Assembly: GCA_035651455.1 (NCBI GenBank)
Contig: DASRFR010000052.1
Span: 1-64,000, forward strand
Reading direction: 5' to 3'
DNA: 64,000 bases
Source: DASRFR01 sp035651455
GTDB lineage: Bacteria > Acidobacteriota > Terriglobia > Terriglobales > Acidobacteriaceae
Shown: in pieces, positions 1 through 9,195 of the stretch
Numbering within the stretch: the first letter of the stretch is position 1
Layout of the letters: each line of letters begins with the position of its first letter
Position numbers and translations under genes: made by a program
Notes under the pieces: generated by a model
Seen by the model: the letters and a program-made list of their open reading frames with translations, nothing else
Databases searched by the model: none
What the model was told of the DNA's origin: nothing

Positions 1-452
1 TTTCCCGACCGCTCAAATTACAATCACCCTGCTTAAACTGGCCGCAACCTACCGGAATCGTGTGACTTAGATACAAGTTTGCCGAAAACTGCGTACCCCA
101 CCCTTGCCCCTGAAAGCGGGCCGGCACAAAAAGCGTACCCCTCCAGGATGTCCTTTTCCAGGGCGCCTCGCTTTGCGTACCCCCCGTCTGTGGCACTGCA
201 CCCACACGCATTCTATGTCTCTTCTCCCGTCGCACTGAAGAGCCGGGGGTAAGCACAGGCCCGACGCGAAAAAGACCGGCGAAACCGCTCCCCGGCGTCG
301 CAAGTACGACCCAGAGAGAACGGATCACATTGTATTCAGAGCGGCGGTGTGGCACACAAGTGCGGAACCGAGCATGCCAGCTTTGACGAGAAGGCGAGCC
401 GCAAGCACGTCGACTTCACCGCAGCCCATCCAAAAACTAATTTTATGGTTAA
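1..452. other. Left-edge non-coding stretch
   Basis: No convincing gene is seen here. Short open frames exist on both strands, but none has a ribosome binding site or a recognisable protein pattern. The only structure noticed is the nonamer GCGTACCCC at 91, 133 and 175, exactly 42 bases apart. The end of the kinase gene on the minus strand lies at 453, and no clear hairpin-plus-T-run terminator follows it. Confidence 0.5.
91..184. repeat. GCGTACCCC motif repeated every 42 bp (three copies)
   Basis: GCGTACCCC starts at 91, 133 and 175, so the spacing is exactly 42 bases twice. The bases between the copies are not alike, so this is a periodic short motif and not a conventional tandem repeat. 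Four helical turns separate the copies, which would put them on one face of the DNA. Its role is unknown. Confidence 0.45.
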
Positions 453-3230
453 TCAGGGTTGCGTTCTCGCCTGGGTACGCGCGCGCGCTGCGATGAAATC
501 CTGTTGGCATGCAATGCCCGCGGCCCGCAGCCTGACAAACTCGGGCATATCCTTCATGCTGGCGAAGAATGGCCCTATGTCCATGGCGGGATAGGAGCAG
601 TAATTCCCCTTGATGGCTCGCGCCAGGAGATCGAGTGCAGCGTCCGTCTGGCGACAGTATGCAAGGTCTGCGGAAAACCAGAAGTTTGATTCAGAATCGT
701 CCTGAGGCTGCACGAGAGCCGACATGGCGGTGATTTCGGCCAACGGCTTCCGCGCGGCACAAGCCTGCGCCATCCTGAAGCTTGCCCACCACGACGTGTG
801 CCCGGAAGGCACTTCCGCAGCTTCCTTCGGCTTGCCCTCATAAAGAAGCAAGTGAACAAGTTGAGCGCGGGCGTATTCGGACCCTGGATCGTCGAGGCGG
901 ATGTATTCCAAAGCGCGGTCATAGTCACCGCGCAGCGCGAACACGACATAGCAAGACCGCCAACCTCGATTATGAGGCTCGAGCGCCCGCGCCTTCTCGC
1001 ATTCCGCCGCAGCCTCATCGGTCAGGCCTGCGAAACGGAGCACGGCACTCAAAGTGAAGTGGGCTTCAGCATTGTCCGGGCGCCTTCGGACGAGGTCTTC
1101 AGCCTCAACGTAGGCCTTCTTCAGTTCGCCGCCTTCCAGATGGATCGACACCAACTGCGTGTCGGCCAGTATGAAATTGGGATCCAGAGAGCGCGCGCGC
1201 TCGGCAGCCGCTTCAGAGCGCTTCAACATCGCCGACCCGCCCGCGCCATAGTGGGCATCGTAGTAATAGCGCAGCGAGAGGGCGCGCCAGGCCGGTGCGT
1301 GTTTGGGGTCGAGCGCAACGGCTTTCTCCAGCATCGCGATCGCGTCCTTATTAGGAACGGGATCAGCAGGCATGGCAATGCTGTGGAGATAAAGATTGTA
1401 ACCCTCCTCGTTTTGCGGTCGTGCCGCCGTATCCGCATCAAAAGAGGAGGGCCCCAACGTCGAAGCGAGTCCCTCTCGCGTTGCTGCAATGATCTGCCGC
1501 TCCAGCGCAATCAGGTTCTCGGGAGGCGCTTCGAGCGTGTCGCGCCACAACAGGCGATTTTGTTCCACGTCCGTGGCTTCGAGCGTGACCTGAAGTTGAT
1601 CCCGATTCTTCAGAAAATGCCCTGTCACGATCCTGGTCGCTCCCATTTCACGGCCCGCCTTGCGCAGATCGAGATTGGCATCCGTATATTTGCTCGTTGC
1701 TGAAAACGGCAGAAGCGAGAGGGAGCGCTTGTAGCTGAGCGTGCTTGCGACCTCGTCCGAGAGAGCGAGGCGGAGAAAGTCCAGTGAAGGATCGCCGGCG
1801 GCGTTTTGGAACGGAAGGACGGCGAGGATGACCGGCTGCGTATTTCGAGAGAAAAAGCGCGTGTATAAGCTGAAAGCGAGTACGAGGCTGGCCGCAAGCA
1901 CAACGGTCACAGCCGCTATCCACGGACGGCGGGCATGCGCTTCCGTCCGACGGCGCTCTGCCAAGTGCGCGTCCTGGCGTGCGTCTTCACGCCGCCCATG
2001 TTCGATGCGGCGCTGTTCCAGAGTTCGGAGGCGTTGCGCGAGTTCCGACGCGCTGCCCGTGCGCCGAGCCGGATCGCCGGTCACCGCCGCCGCGATATCG
2101 TCCCGGAGCAGCGAATCATCAATCCCGCTCTCCCACCCGACCGCCAGCGGCTTGGAGAAATCGCCGATGATTGTTTGATAAAGAATGATACCCAGCGCAT
2201 AGACGTCCGACAGCGCCGTCGGAGGCTTGCCGACGAGGACCTCGGGCGCTAGGTACATAAGCGTTCCGGTAAGCGAGGGGCTTGCGGCCACACCGGTTTG
2301 CGTGAAACCCAGGCCGGTAATCCCCAGGGCCTTTAACCGCGATGGCTCGACGAGCGACGCGCTGCCGAAATCGGCGAGTTTAATGCTCCGGCCACGATCA
2401 GGCGCGTTCGATACCAGAATATTGCCGGGTTTTAAATCCTTGTGCAGCACTCCAGCCTTGTGTGCGGCAGCCACTGTGTCTGCGATCGAGGCCACCATCC
2501 CCGCCCGGTCATCCGCGCACATCTTATTGAGACCGCCCTGCGCCGCCCACGAGGCGAGATCAAGACCACCGTACTCGCTTTCAATGAAATAAGGCTCTTT
2601 ATCAAAGCTCCACTCGAAGATCCGCACGAAGTCGGGACGCTCGCCAAGGGACTCGCCAAGGAACCGGAAGACCGTGACTTCGCGCTTAAGGGCCTTCAGG
2701 TGATCGGGTTCAGCGAACTTGAACACCCGCTGCTCGCCCGTCTTGGGATGCTCGGCCAGCCATACTTCGTTTTTGGGAGAGGCACCGAGTCGGCGTGTCA
2801 GAAGCCAGTGTGGGCGACCTGGAGCGGCGTGGCCGACCGCTATGCTCAGGCTTTCGGCCGACAATAGCGAGGACACTGTAGCGCATGATACCGAGGCACC
2901 TTCGAGCCGATAGCCCACGCGGGGGACGGTCACAATAATCTGGGAATCCTCGTCGCCTAAAACCTTGCGAAGCTTATAGACCGCCGTAGAGAGAGACCCC
3001 TCGACCACCGATAGCCCCGGCCAGACTGCCTCGAGCAATTCGTCCTTGCTGAGGACCTCGCCCGCGCGGTGAAGGAGTTGGATCAGCACCTCCATTGGCT
3101 TGAGTTCGAGCTCGACAGGCTTGCCGTCGACCCGCAACTCCAGCCGGGATTCATCGAATTCGCGCCCGGCAAAACGCCAGACGCGACCCGCAGCCCCCCC
3201 GACCCCCGAAGCTGAGCCGTTGAAAAGCAT
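453..3230 (-). CDS. Winged-helix DNA-binding / Ser-Thr kinase / TPR membrane regulator
   Basis: A 925-aa fusion protein. Residues 17-110 form an OmpR/CadC-type winged helix (VWPGLSVVEGSLSTAVYKLR, then VPRVGYRLEG). Residues 143-405 are a Hanks kinase domain with Lys171, HKDLKPGN at 263-270, DFG at 287-289 and APE at 328-330. The HRD arginine is Lys and the glycine loop is degenerate, so activity is uncertain. A membrane segment lies at 437-457. It is followed by a TolB-N-like module (AVLPFQNAAGDPSLDF) and TPR repeats to the end. This suggests a membrane-bound one-step regulator that binds DNA in the cytoplasm and senses through the TPR part. The open frame extends upstream to 3518, but that would overlap the divergent gene at 3402, so the ATG at 3230 is preferred. 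Its target is unknown; the divergent neighbours are the obvious guess. Confidence 0.85.
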   Translation of the reverse strand: MLFNGSASGVGGAAGRVWRFAGREFDESRLELRVDGKPVELELKPMEVLIQLLHRAGEVLSKDELLEAVWPGLSVVEGSLSTAVYKLRKVLGDEDSQIIVTVPRVGYRLEGASVSCATVSSLLSAESLSIAVGHAAPGRPHWLLTRRLGASPKNEVWLAEHPKTGEQRVFKFAEPDHLKALKREVTVFRFLGESLGERPDFVRIFEWSFDKEPYFIESEYGGLDLASWAAQGGLNKMCADDRAGMVASIADTVAAAHKAGVLHKDLKPGNILVSNAPDRGRSIKLADFGSASLVEPSRLKALGITGLGFTQTGVAASPSLTGTLMYLAPEVLVGKPPTALSDVYALGIILYQTIIGDFSKPLAVGWESGIDDSLLRDDIAAAVTGDPARRTGSASELAQRLRTLEQRRIEHGRREDARQDAHLAERRRTEAHARRPWIAAVTVVLAASLVLAFSLYTRFFSRNTQPVILAVLPFQNAAGDPSLDFLRLALSDEVASTLSYKRSLSLLPFSATSKYTDANLDLRKAGREMGATRIVTGHFLKNRDQLQVTLEATDVEQNRLLWRDTLEAPPENLIALERQIIAATREGLASTLGPSSFDADTAARPQNEEGYNLYLHSIAMPADPVPNKDAIAMLEKAVALDPKHAPAWRALSLRYYYDAHYGAGGSAMLKRSEAAAERARSLDPNFILADTQLVSIHLEGGELKKAYVEAEDLVRRRPDNAEAHFTLSAVLRFAGLTDEAAAECEKARALEPHNRGWRSCYVVFALRGDYDRALEYIRLDDPGSEYARAQLVHLLLYEGKPKEAAEVPSGHTSWWASFRMAQACAARKPLAEITAMSALVQPQDDSESNFWFSADLAYCRQTDAALDLLARAIKGNYCSYPAMDIGPFFASMKDMPEFVRLRAAGIACQQDFIAARARTQARTQP

Positions 3231-3401
3231 GGACTTCGACTTCTTGAGAGATTCTTGAGAATTCCGTGAGGACTCGCAGGCGGGGATCTTGCAAACTGCC
3301 GGCCCAACGGAAGCTAGCGCCGAGCATTTTGCCACGGACTGCCACGGAGATGGAAGGGGTCCTCCGCGAAAAGCAGATAAATCGAACTCTGGAGGTGCTT
3401 C

Positions 3402-4001
3402 ATGACAAACGAGCCGGGACCGCGCGCGAGTTCGGCAATACGTTATTGGGCCATTGGATTTTGCATCCTGATTGCCGGCGTCATTGTGGGTATTACCAGC
3501 GCGAGCCAAATGCGGCAAGGCGGTTCCACAAGGGAAACGGCAAGTTCCGGCGAGGCCACGGAAGCTTTCACGGTTTCTCCTGTGTCTGCGCCGAGAACGC
3601 AGCGCGACACCCCCTCCCAGACTGATAATGTTTCTCCAGCTCCTGATGCCCTGCCTGAGAGAACTTCAGCGGCGGCAGATCCACCGCCGCCGGCGGCGCA
3701 AGCGGCTGCGCCACAAAGCGCAGCACCATCAATCATCGGCCGGTGGAAGTTTTCGCAATTGGGTGGCGTCGGCGACATCTTCCTCAGCTTCGACGAAGAC
3801 GGCCGGTACAGGCAGGACACTCACTTTTCCAGCGAGACCGGCCTCTACGTTTTCGATGAGTCAAGCGGAACCCTGCGGCTCCAGGCGGACGGGTTGTTCT
3901 CCAAGGATCAGAAGATATGGCATTGCCATGTCTCGCGGAGTGCCATGGCCGTGCTGGAGGACGATACAGGGGCGCACCTTATGTACTCCCGTATTGAGTA
4001 A
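3402..4001 (+). CDS. Membrane-anchored protein of unknown function
   Basis: A 199-aa protein. A single N-terminal membrane helix (about residues 15-33) is followed by a long Ala/Pro/Ser-rich linker (about 45-110). The C-terminal domain of about 85 residues opens with GRWKFSQLGGVGDIFLSFDE and looks like a small beta-barrel of lipocalin type; that is a guess. GGAGG lies six bases before the ATG. It is divergent from the winged-helix kinase and 30 bp ahead of the Sel1-like gene, which has a very similar leader (GGAGGAG then TTGCTTC before the ATG). The two are probably co-transcribed. I do not recognise the family. Confidence 0.7.
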   Translation: MTNEPGPRASSAIRYWAIGFCILIAGVIVGITSASQMRQGGSTRETASSGEATEAFTVSPVSAPRTQRDTPSQTDNVSPAPDALPERTSAAADPPPPAAQAAAPQSAAPSIIGRWKFSQLGGVGDIFLSFDEDGRYRQDTHFSSETGLYVFDESSGTLRLQADGLFSKDQKIWHCHVSRSAMAVLEDDTGAHLMYSRIE

Positions 4002-4031
4002 ACATCCACGTGCCCACGGAGGAGTTGCTTC

Positions 4032-4718
4032 ATGTTGCGTTCTGCATGTGTTTGGCTGCTGATAGCTGTGATAAGTGGAAGTCCCTGCCTTGCGCAAATG
4101 ACCCTGACGGCGGAGCAGGCAGCAAAGTACGCCGAAAGGGAACGTCAGGAGAGGCTCGGCTTTATCCAGGGTTACAAGGAGAAGCTTGCACGAGCACAGG
4201 CTGCCGGCAATTACAGAGCGGCTGCCGCATTCGCAACAGCGTTAGCGAACGAATATGAGCGACCTGGACATTACGACAAGAAACCGCTGGACGAAGCGGA
4301 AGCCCGAAAGTGGTACGCATACGCCGCGTCACAAGGGAACGACGGGGGAAGCGCGCATGCTGCTTACTACCTCGGCTTGATGTATTGGGATGGCAGGGGC
4401 GGCCCGCAGGACAAGGAAAGGGCGAAGTACATCTGGATGTGGGCGGCGGAGAACGGTGATCGTAATGCAATTGTGGAATTGGAGCAACGGGGCTACGACC
4501 TGCGCAAGGAGCGCGAACTTGCTTTCGGCAAAGCACAGTCGCTACCGGCACGCCAGCCAGCGCCGGACGCCTCAACCCAGCAGCAAAAGGCCGAGGAAGG
4601 CATGGCCATCGTCTTTGGCCTGTCGTTTGCGGCGGCGCTGGCGAAGAATTACACATGCCAGCAAGAGAGGCAGCAACAGCTTATGGCAGGCAGCGCGGTC
4701 TCAAGCGATTGCCGCTGA
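4032..4718 (+). CDS. Secreted Sel1-like repeat protein
   Basis: A 228-aa protein with a cleavable signal peptide (cleavage probably after CLA, about residue 21). The middle carries Sel1-like TPR-type repeats: AEARKWYAYAASQGN, then AHAAYYLGLMYWDGRGG, then AKYIWMWAAENGD. Such repeats form alpha-alpha superhelices that hold protein partners, so an envelope scaffold role is likely, but no partner can be named. A strong GGAGGAG ribosome site precedes the ATG. It follows the 199-aa anchored protein by 30 bp, and both diverge from the winged-helix kinase. Confidence 0.8.
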   Translation: MLRSACVWLLIAVISGSPCLAQMTLTAEQAAKYAERERQERLGFIQGYKEKLARAQAAGNYRAAAAFATALANEYERPGHYDKKPLDEAEARKWYAYAASQGNDGGSAHAAYYLGLMYWDGRGGPQDKERAKYIWMWAAENGDRNAIVELEQRGYDLRKERELAFGKAQSLPARQPAPDASTQQQKAEEGMAIVFGLSFAAALAKNYTCQQERQQQLMAGSAVSSDCR

Positions 4719-4931
4719 TGCTCGATCTGAGATATTGCAGTTCGCATTCTGAATGATGCTTCGGCTTTCATTTTCATCAACAGCGGTACGGCGGGCATCG
4801 CGAAGATTGAAAGTCGAACTACTGTTTGATTGACATCCGTGTGGGAGTTTCACAGCCTTAAGAAACAACCTAAGCAAGCTAGAACAACATTGAGGTCGGA
4901 GTTCAATTACCTGAGCTGAAGGAGTTTCGCC

Positions 4932-6467
4932 ATGAAGCACGCTGAAGGGCTCGCTGTATTAGTTCAACCTTTTGGAAACACAACTAGTATGCGCTTCTCC
5001 GTTCGACCGGCCAGCGACCGAGGCATGCGCAACGCAGATAGCGTGCGCAACTTTGGCTTTTTGAAGAGGACTGTCCTAATACTTGCCGTCTGTGCAGCCG
5101 CAGCGACTGCGTCATCTGCACAGACTTACAAAACCCTTGTGAGCTTCAACGGAACCAATGGCGCAAACCCTTATAGCTCTGTTGTCCAAGGCGTCGACGG
5201 GAAGCTTTACGGAACGACCTACGCTGGTGGCACCAGCCTGAACTGCGGAGGGGGCTGTGGCACGATCTTCAAAATCAATTCGAGTGGAACGTTAACTACC
5301 ATCCACAACTTCGATTATTTTGCTGGCGATGGCGTCTATGCCGGACTGGTCTTAGCCACTAACGGGAACTTCTACGGCACAACGGACGGCGGTGGAACCG
5401 ACAACTATGGCACGGTATTTAAGAGTACTTCCAGCGGTACCCTAACGACCCTGCACAGTTTCGACTTCACTGATGGGGAAATTCCTGCCGGCGGAGTAGT
5501 TCAAGCTACCAACAACAACTTCTACGGCACGACGGACTCAGGAGGCGCCTTCGGCTATGGTACCGTTTTCAAGATCACACCAACCGGGACGGTAACGACA
5601 CTTTATAGCTTTTGTCCTAACTGCCCTGATGGCAGCACGCCTTACGCAGGCCTCATTCAAGCTACGGACGGCAATCTCTACGGGACAACGGACGCTAGCG
5701 GGATTAACAACGCGGGCACTGTGTTCAAAATAACTCCGAGTGGCACGTTGACCACGATACACCAGTTCTGTACCCAGACCTGCGCTGACGGTTCGAACCC
5801 GTACGCGCCGCTCGTTCAAGGCAGCGATGGAAACCTTTACGGGACAACCTACTCGGGCGGCGCTCACTTCCACGGCACGGTTTTCAAGATTACTCTGAGC
5901 GGCACCCTGACCACCTTGTACAGTTTTTGCGTCCAACTTAGCTGTGAGGACGGCTCTGGACCCACCGCCGGACTCATTCAAGCTACTGACGGTAACTTTT
6001 ACGGCACGACACTAGGCGGGGGAACCAACTCTGGTGGCACGATTTTTAAAATCACTCCGACAGGAACACTTACCACGCTACACAACTTTTGCGGACAGAC
6101 GAATTGCAGCGACGGAAACAGACCGCTGGCCGGACTTTTTCAAGCTACTGATGGCACGTTCTACGGGACTACTCAGTTCGGCGGCGTAAACGGGGACGGC
6201 ACCGTCTTCAGGCTATCGACGAACCTTGGTGCATTCGTAGCGTTCGTGCGCCCGTCAGGCAGTGTTGGGCAGACGGCTGAAATTCTTGGCCAAGGATTCA
6301 GCGGAGCAAGTGCCGTCTCTTTCAATGGAGTCTCAGCCACCTTCACCGTGAAATCTAACACCTATCTGACTGCCACGGTGCCGACTGGAGCAACCAGTGG
6401 ACAGGTGACCGTCACCACACCACATGGAACGCTGACCAGCAACACGGTGTTCCGAGTTCTGCATTAG
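4932..6467 (+). CDS. Secreted Gloeo_Verruco-repeat protein with IPT/TIG domain
   Basis: A 511-aa protein with seven copies of a repeat of about 55-60 residues. Each is built around G-N-[LF]-Y-G-T-T-x-x-G-G followed by G-T-[VI]-F-K-[IL]; this is the TIGR03803 Gloeo_Verruco pattern. It ends in an IPT/TIG-like Ig-fold domain of about 80 residues (VGQTAEILGQGFSGA). The hydrophobic export segment is at residues 45-63, ending in SSAQ. AAGGAG sits seven bases before the ATG at 4932, which supports this start; internal ATGs at 4989 and 5025 would give a shorter signal peptide. It is probably exported and folds as a propeller or solenoid. Its substrate is unknown. Confidence 0.85.
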   Translation: MKHAEGLAVLVQPFGNTTSMRFSVRPASDRGMRNADSVRNFGFLKRTVLILAVCAAAATASSAQTYKTLVSFNGTNGANPYSSVVQGVDGKLYGTTYAGGTSLNCGGGCGTIFKINSSGTLTTIHNFDYFAGDGVYAGLVLATNGNFYGTTDGGGTDNYGTVFKSTSSGTLTTLHSFDFTDGEIPAGGVVQATNNNFYGTTDSGGAFGYGTVFKITPTGTVTTLYSFCPNCPDGSTPYAGLIQATDGNLYGTTDASGINNAGTVFKITPSGTLTTIHQFCTQTCADGSNPYAPLVQGSDGNLYGTTYSGGAHFHGTVFKITLSGTLTTLYSFCVQLSCEDGSGPTAGLIQATDGNFYGTTLGGGTNSGGTIFKITPTGTLTTLHNFCGQTNCSDGNRPLAGLFQATDGTFYGTTQFGGVNGDGTVFRLSTNLGAFVAFVRPSGSVGQTAEILGQGFSGASAVSFNGVSATFTVKSNTYLTATVPTGATSGQVTVTTPHGTLTSNTVFRVLH

Positions 6468-7071
6468 TAAATTCAGAGCGTGATCAGCGTCGTGCACCCC
6501 GCCGCGACAGGGGGGCCTCCGCGTGCTGAAGGCGTAGGTCGCCGTCGATTTGATAGACTTCGTCAAGTTCTTCTCATGTGACGGTATTCACGTCTTTGTT
6601 GCCCGCTTGCCTGCCTGAGTGCCCGGGCTGAATCTGACTTTTCGGGTTAAGCCGCCGTGCATCGGTCTGTCTCAGAATGTCGCGGGAGCCTTTTGGTACA
6701 CCCGGGTGCGGGGTATAAGGCGGGGAGGACCATTAGCCAATATTTACATTCAACTGAGTCATAGGAGAACAGCACCGAAGCCACGACTGGTTCACCCATC
6801 GGTGACCGATTCTCGCTTTCCCCAAAGAAAGCCACACACTCGCCACAGCCCGAAAAACTCAGGTTGCATTCAGTTACCGAGTCAACTTGAAAACTTGCGT
6901 GCTATTCGCGTGCCATTAAGAAGTTTAGGGTGGCTTTGCATGGCCAAAACTGTCATCCGCGGTCTTTTAAGTTGTTGAAACTACGTTAGCTTGTGCATTC
7001 GAGTCCTACCTGAGGAGCCATTTCTTCAATGGTTTACTCGAATCTGCAATCACCTGTGCAATCAGTTAAGC
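6468..7071. other. Gene-poor region with tRNA-derived att remnant
   Basis: About 600 bases without a convincing gene. The open frames here lack ribosome sites and protein patterns. The only recognisable item is the 3' end of a tRNA gene at 6998-7020, next to the dead integrase. Confidence 0.6.
6998..7020 (+). other. 3' end of tRNA-Asn, putative attachment site
   Basis: The 23 bases starting TTCGAGTCCTACC and ending TGAGGAGCCA match the T-loop, T-stem, acceptor strand and CCA of bacterial tRNA-Asn. The rest of the tRNA is absent: the upstream bases do not form the T-stem partner. Tyrosine recombinases commonly integrate into the 3' ends of tRNA genes and leave such a copy. The integrase relic ends only 52 bp away. 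I infer this is one end of an old integrated element. No second copy was found in the window. Confidence 0.6.
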
Positions 7072-7754
7072 CTACCGGCTCAGGGCCAAGCCCACAACTT
7101 TCGAATGAGCTTGTCCCATTTCGTCAGTAATAACATCCCCGTAAATGTTCATCGTCGTTCTGATGTCGCTGTGGCGCATCAGCTTCTGTTGAACAGCTAT
7201 GGAAGTGCCCACCGCATCCAGCCAGCTTCGGTACGTGTGCCGGAAGGCGTGCGTACCCAGATGGCTAATGCCAGCAAAGCTTTGTTGCCCTTTCAAGCTC
7301 GCGCCAGAACCCAGTATAGGAAATAGGACAGGCGACCCAGCTTCAAGGGTGAAGCGAATACTCAGTGACTTTCTGAACTGAACTCGGTCTTCTGCTCCCA
7401 GAGCTTCATCACTTCGAGAAGCTCCTTGTCGATGCTGAGTGACTTGCGTGACGAGTCGATCTTTACGTCATCCACGATCTGTCTCACGATGCCCGCGCTC
7501 GACGGTAAGCCTGCTGTTGAGCCAGTCAACGTCTCGCCACCGAAGGGCCAGCACCTCGCTAACCCGAAGCCCCAAGCACACCGACATGAGAGCCATCGTG
7601 TCGACACCTCGCTAACCCGAAGCCCCAAGCACACCGACATGAGAGCCATCGTGTCGAACGGCTCTTGGAGTTGTGCCTTCAGCTTCTGAAACTGCTCGAC
7701 TGTTAGATTTCGTGGCTTGCGAATGCGACGTGTCGCACCCTTCACGACAACCAA
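7072..7754 (-). pseudogene. Decayed tyrosine recombinase (phage-type integrase)
   Basis: The C-terminal catalytic part is legible at 7072-7296 in one frame: THAFRHTYRSWLD (the HxxR box), then LMRHSDIRTTMNIYGD with the nucleophile Tyr. An upstream part at 7362-7754 is in another frame: MSVCLGLRVSEV, where Arg of the LGLRxSE motif is the first catalytic residue. The frame between them contains a stop. A 53-bp tandem duplication at 7552-7657 shifts the frame just after LGLRVSEV. No start or N-terminal core-binding domain is seen. It sits next to a tRNA-Asn 3' end, as expected for a tRNA-targeting integrase. It cannot make an active enzyme as read. Confidence 0.85.
7552..7657. repeat. Perfect 53-bp tandem duplication inside the integrase relic
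   Basis: Bases 7552-7604 and 7605-7657 are identical and directly adjacent, starting CACCTCGCTAACCCG. Because 53 is not a multiple of three, the duplication shifts the integrase frame after the LGLRVSEV motif. Perfect identity suggests a recent event or an assembly artefact. Confidence 0.9.
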
Positions 7755-7885
7755 GTCGACGGGGTTCCGATATTAATCTCCACCGATGCCGTGAGAAAAA
7801 GTTTGATCCTGTCACACCCGGCCTTCTTCGTTGTTGTTGCGTCGCAAAACCCTGCAAATTGACGCCTTGCTTGGAGCAGAGGAGA

Positions 7886-9193
7886 ATGAGAGCACATTCC
7901 GAGGAGATCGCTGTGTCCAGGCTACGGCTGAGCTTCTTTCGAATGACCATGTTAATCTGCGCTTCCACTGGAATGACTTTGTCACCACGAATAACCGCGG
8001 CCCAGAGCGTCACGTCAAGCAACACGCTAAGAGGGCCTGCCATATTCAATTCTCCCCGAGACTACCAAGTTGGTAAAGAGCCGGGGCCACTTGTGGTAGC
8101 TGACTTCAATCGGGATGGAAAGCTCGACATAGCAACCGCGAATCAAGCGGCGGGAAACGTATCGGTCCTGTTGGGTAGCGGATCAGGACGATTCGGTAAC
8201 GCAATCGCATCGCCTGTTGGCGGTGGCAGTTATCCGGTTGCGATGAAAGCTGGTGACCTCAATGGTGATCGAACACCCGACCTCGTTATGGCGAATGGAT
8301 TCACAAACCTAACATTAATTTTAGGCAATGGAGATGGCACCTTTAAGCCACCTACAAAGCTCCAGTTGGAATCGAAGCCTTCATCGGTTGAGATTGCCGA
8401 TTTAAATGATGACGGAAACACTGACATCATTACGACTCTGAGTGAGACTGATCACGTGGCAATCTTCTTCGGCAACGGCGATGGAAGTTTTCAAGAGCCA
8501 ATCTACATTAACGTGGGTAGTAGCCCCCTCAGCGTGGCTGCAGCAGACTTCAACGGTGACGGGAACCTTGATTTAGAAATCGCAGAAAGTGGCTCTGACC
8601 AGGTCTGTTTACTCCTGGGTAACGGTGCTGGCGACTTCGGAACTCCTGTGCAATTTTCTTCTGGCGGCACGCTGCCCACCTTCCTGGCACTAGGCGATTT
8701 CAACAGTGACGGTGCAACAGACGTGGCCGTGCAGAATGGTACTTTCCCCTATGCCAGCTTTGCAGTTTTGTTGAATAACGGTAGCGGCTCACTACAACCG
8801 GCTATCGCGAATGCCACCAGTTACCTGGTTTTTACTCCGATTGTGCTCGCGGACGATATCAACAATGATGGGAAGATGGACATCCTGGTGGAGGGAACTG
8901 TAGGAAACAGTTTTGATGGGTTCCTTCTTTTTACGGGCAATGGGGATGGTACCTTTGGAGGACCGATCGGAATTCCACTCACGTCAGGTTCTGCCGGCAT
9001 AGCAGTTGGAGACTTCAACGGAGATGGCAAATTGGACGTTGCCTCATCCGTGACTTTGTACGGAAACATGGTACAAGTGCGGATGACGTTGGCAACGGTC
9101 AGTTTCAGACGTCCCGAGACTATTCGACAACTGGCTGGGCAGCCTTTTATGTTGTCACGTCCGATTTCAACGAAGACGGCATTCTGGATTTAG
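7886..9193 (+). CDS. FG-GAP/VCBS repeat protein, 5' part (frameshifted)
   Basis: The first half of an exported repeat protein. Many copies of an FG-GAP/VCBS unit are present (ADFNRDGKLDIATAN, GNGDGTF, DLNDDGNTDI); the Asp-rich DxNxDG loops are typical calcium sites of integrin-like propellers. The hydrophobic segment at about residues 16-40 is a probable signal peptide. The frame opens as far back as 7673, but that overlaps the integrase relic, so the ATG at 7886 or 7943 is more likely; neither has a well-spaced ribosome site. Near 9080-9088 the repeat pattern jumps to the next frame (GNGQFQ) and continues to 10152. One missing base would restore a single protein of about 755 aa. Confidence 0.75.
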   Translation: MRAHSEEIAVSRLRLSFFRMTMLICASTGMTLSPRITAAQSVTSSNTLRGPAIFNSPRDYQVGKEPGPLVVADFNRDGKLDIATANQAAGNVSVLLGSGSGRFGNAIASPVGGGSYPVAMKAGDLNGDRTPDLVMANGFTNLTLILGNGDGTFKPPTKLQLESKPSSVEIADLNDDGNTDIITTLSETDHVAIFFGNGDGSFQEPIYINVGSSPLSVAAADFNGDGNLDLEIAESGSDQVCLLLGNGAGDFGTPVQFSSGGTLPTFLALGDFNSDGATDVAVQNGTFPYASFAVLLNNGSGSLQPAIANATSYLVFTPIVLADDINNDGKMDILVEGTVGNSFDGFLLFTGNGDGTFGGPIGIPLTSGSAGIAVGDFNGDGKLDVASSVTLYGNMVQVRMTLATVSFRRPETIRQLAGQPFMLSRPISTKTAFWI

Positions 9194-9195
9194 CC

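Noticed and set aside
67..303. 78-aa minus-strand frame at the left edge
   Set aside because: Arg/Gly/Cys composition typical of antisense frames and no ribosome site.
798..1703. 301-aa plus-strand open frame
   Set aside because: It is antisense to the winged-helix kinase gene; it lacks a ribosome site and protein pattern.
3231..3518. N-terminal extension of the winged-helix kinase frame
   Set aside because: It would overlap the divergent gene at 3402 and is not like the family.
5538..5981. 147-aa minus-strand frame with internal repetition
   Set aside because: It is the antisense reading of the Gloeo_Verruco repeats; the periodicity is inherited from the real gene.
6619..6978. 119-aa plus-strand frame
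   Set aside because: No ribosome site, no signal or domain pattern, and it lies in a degraded area.
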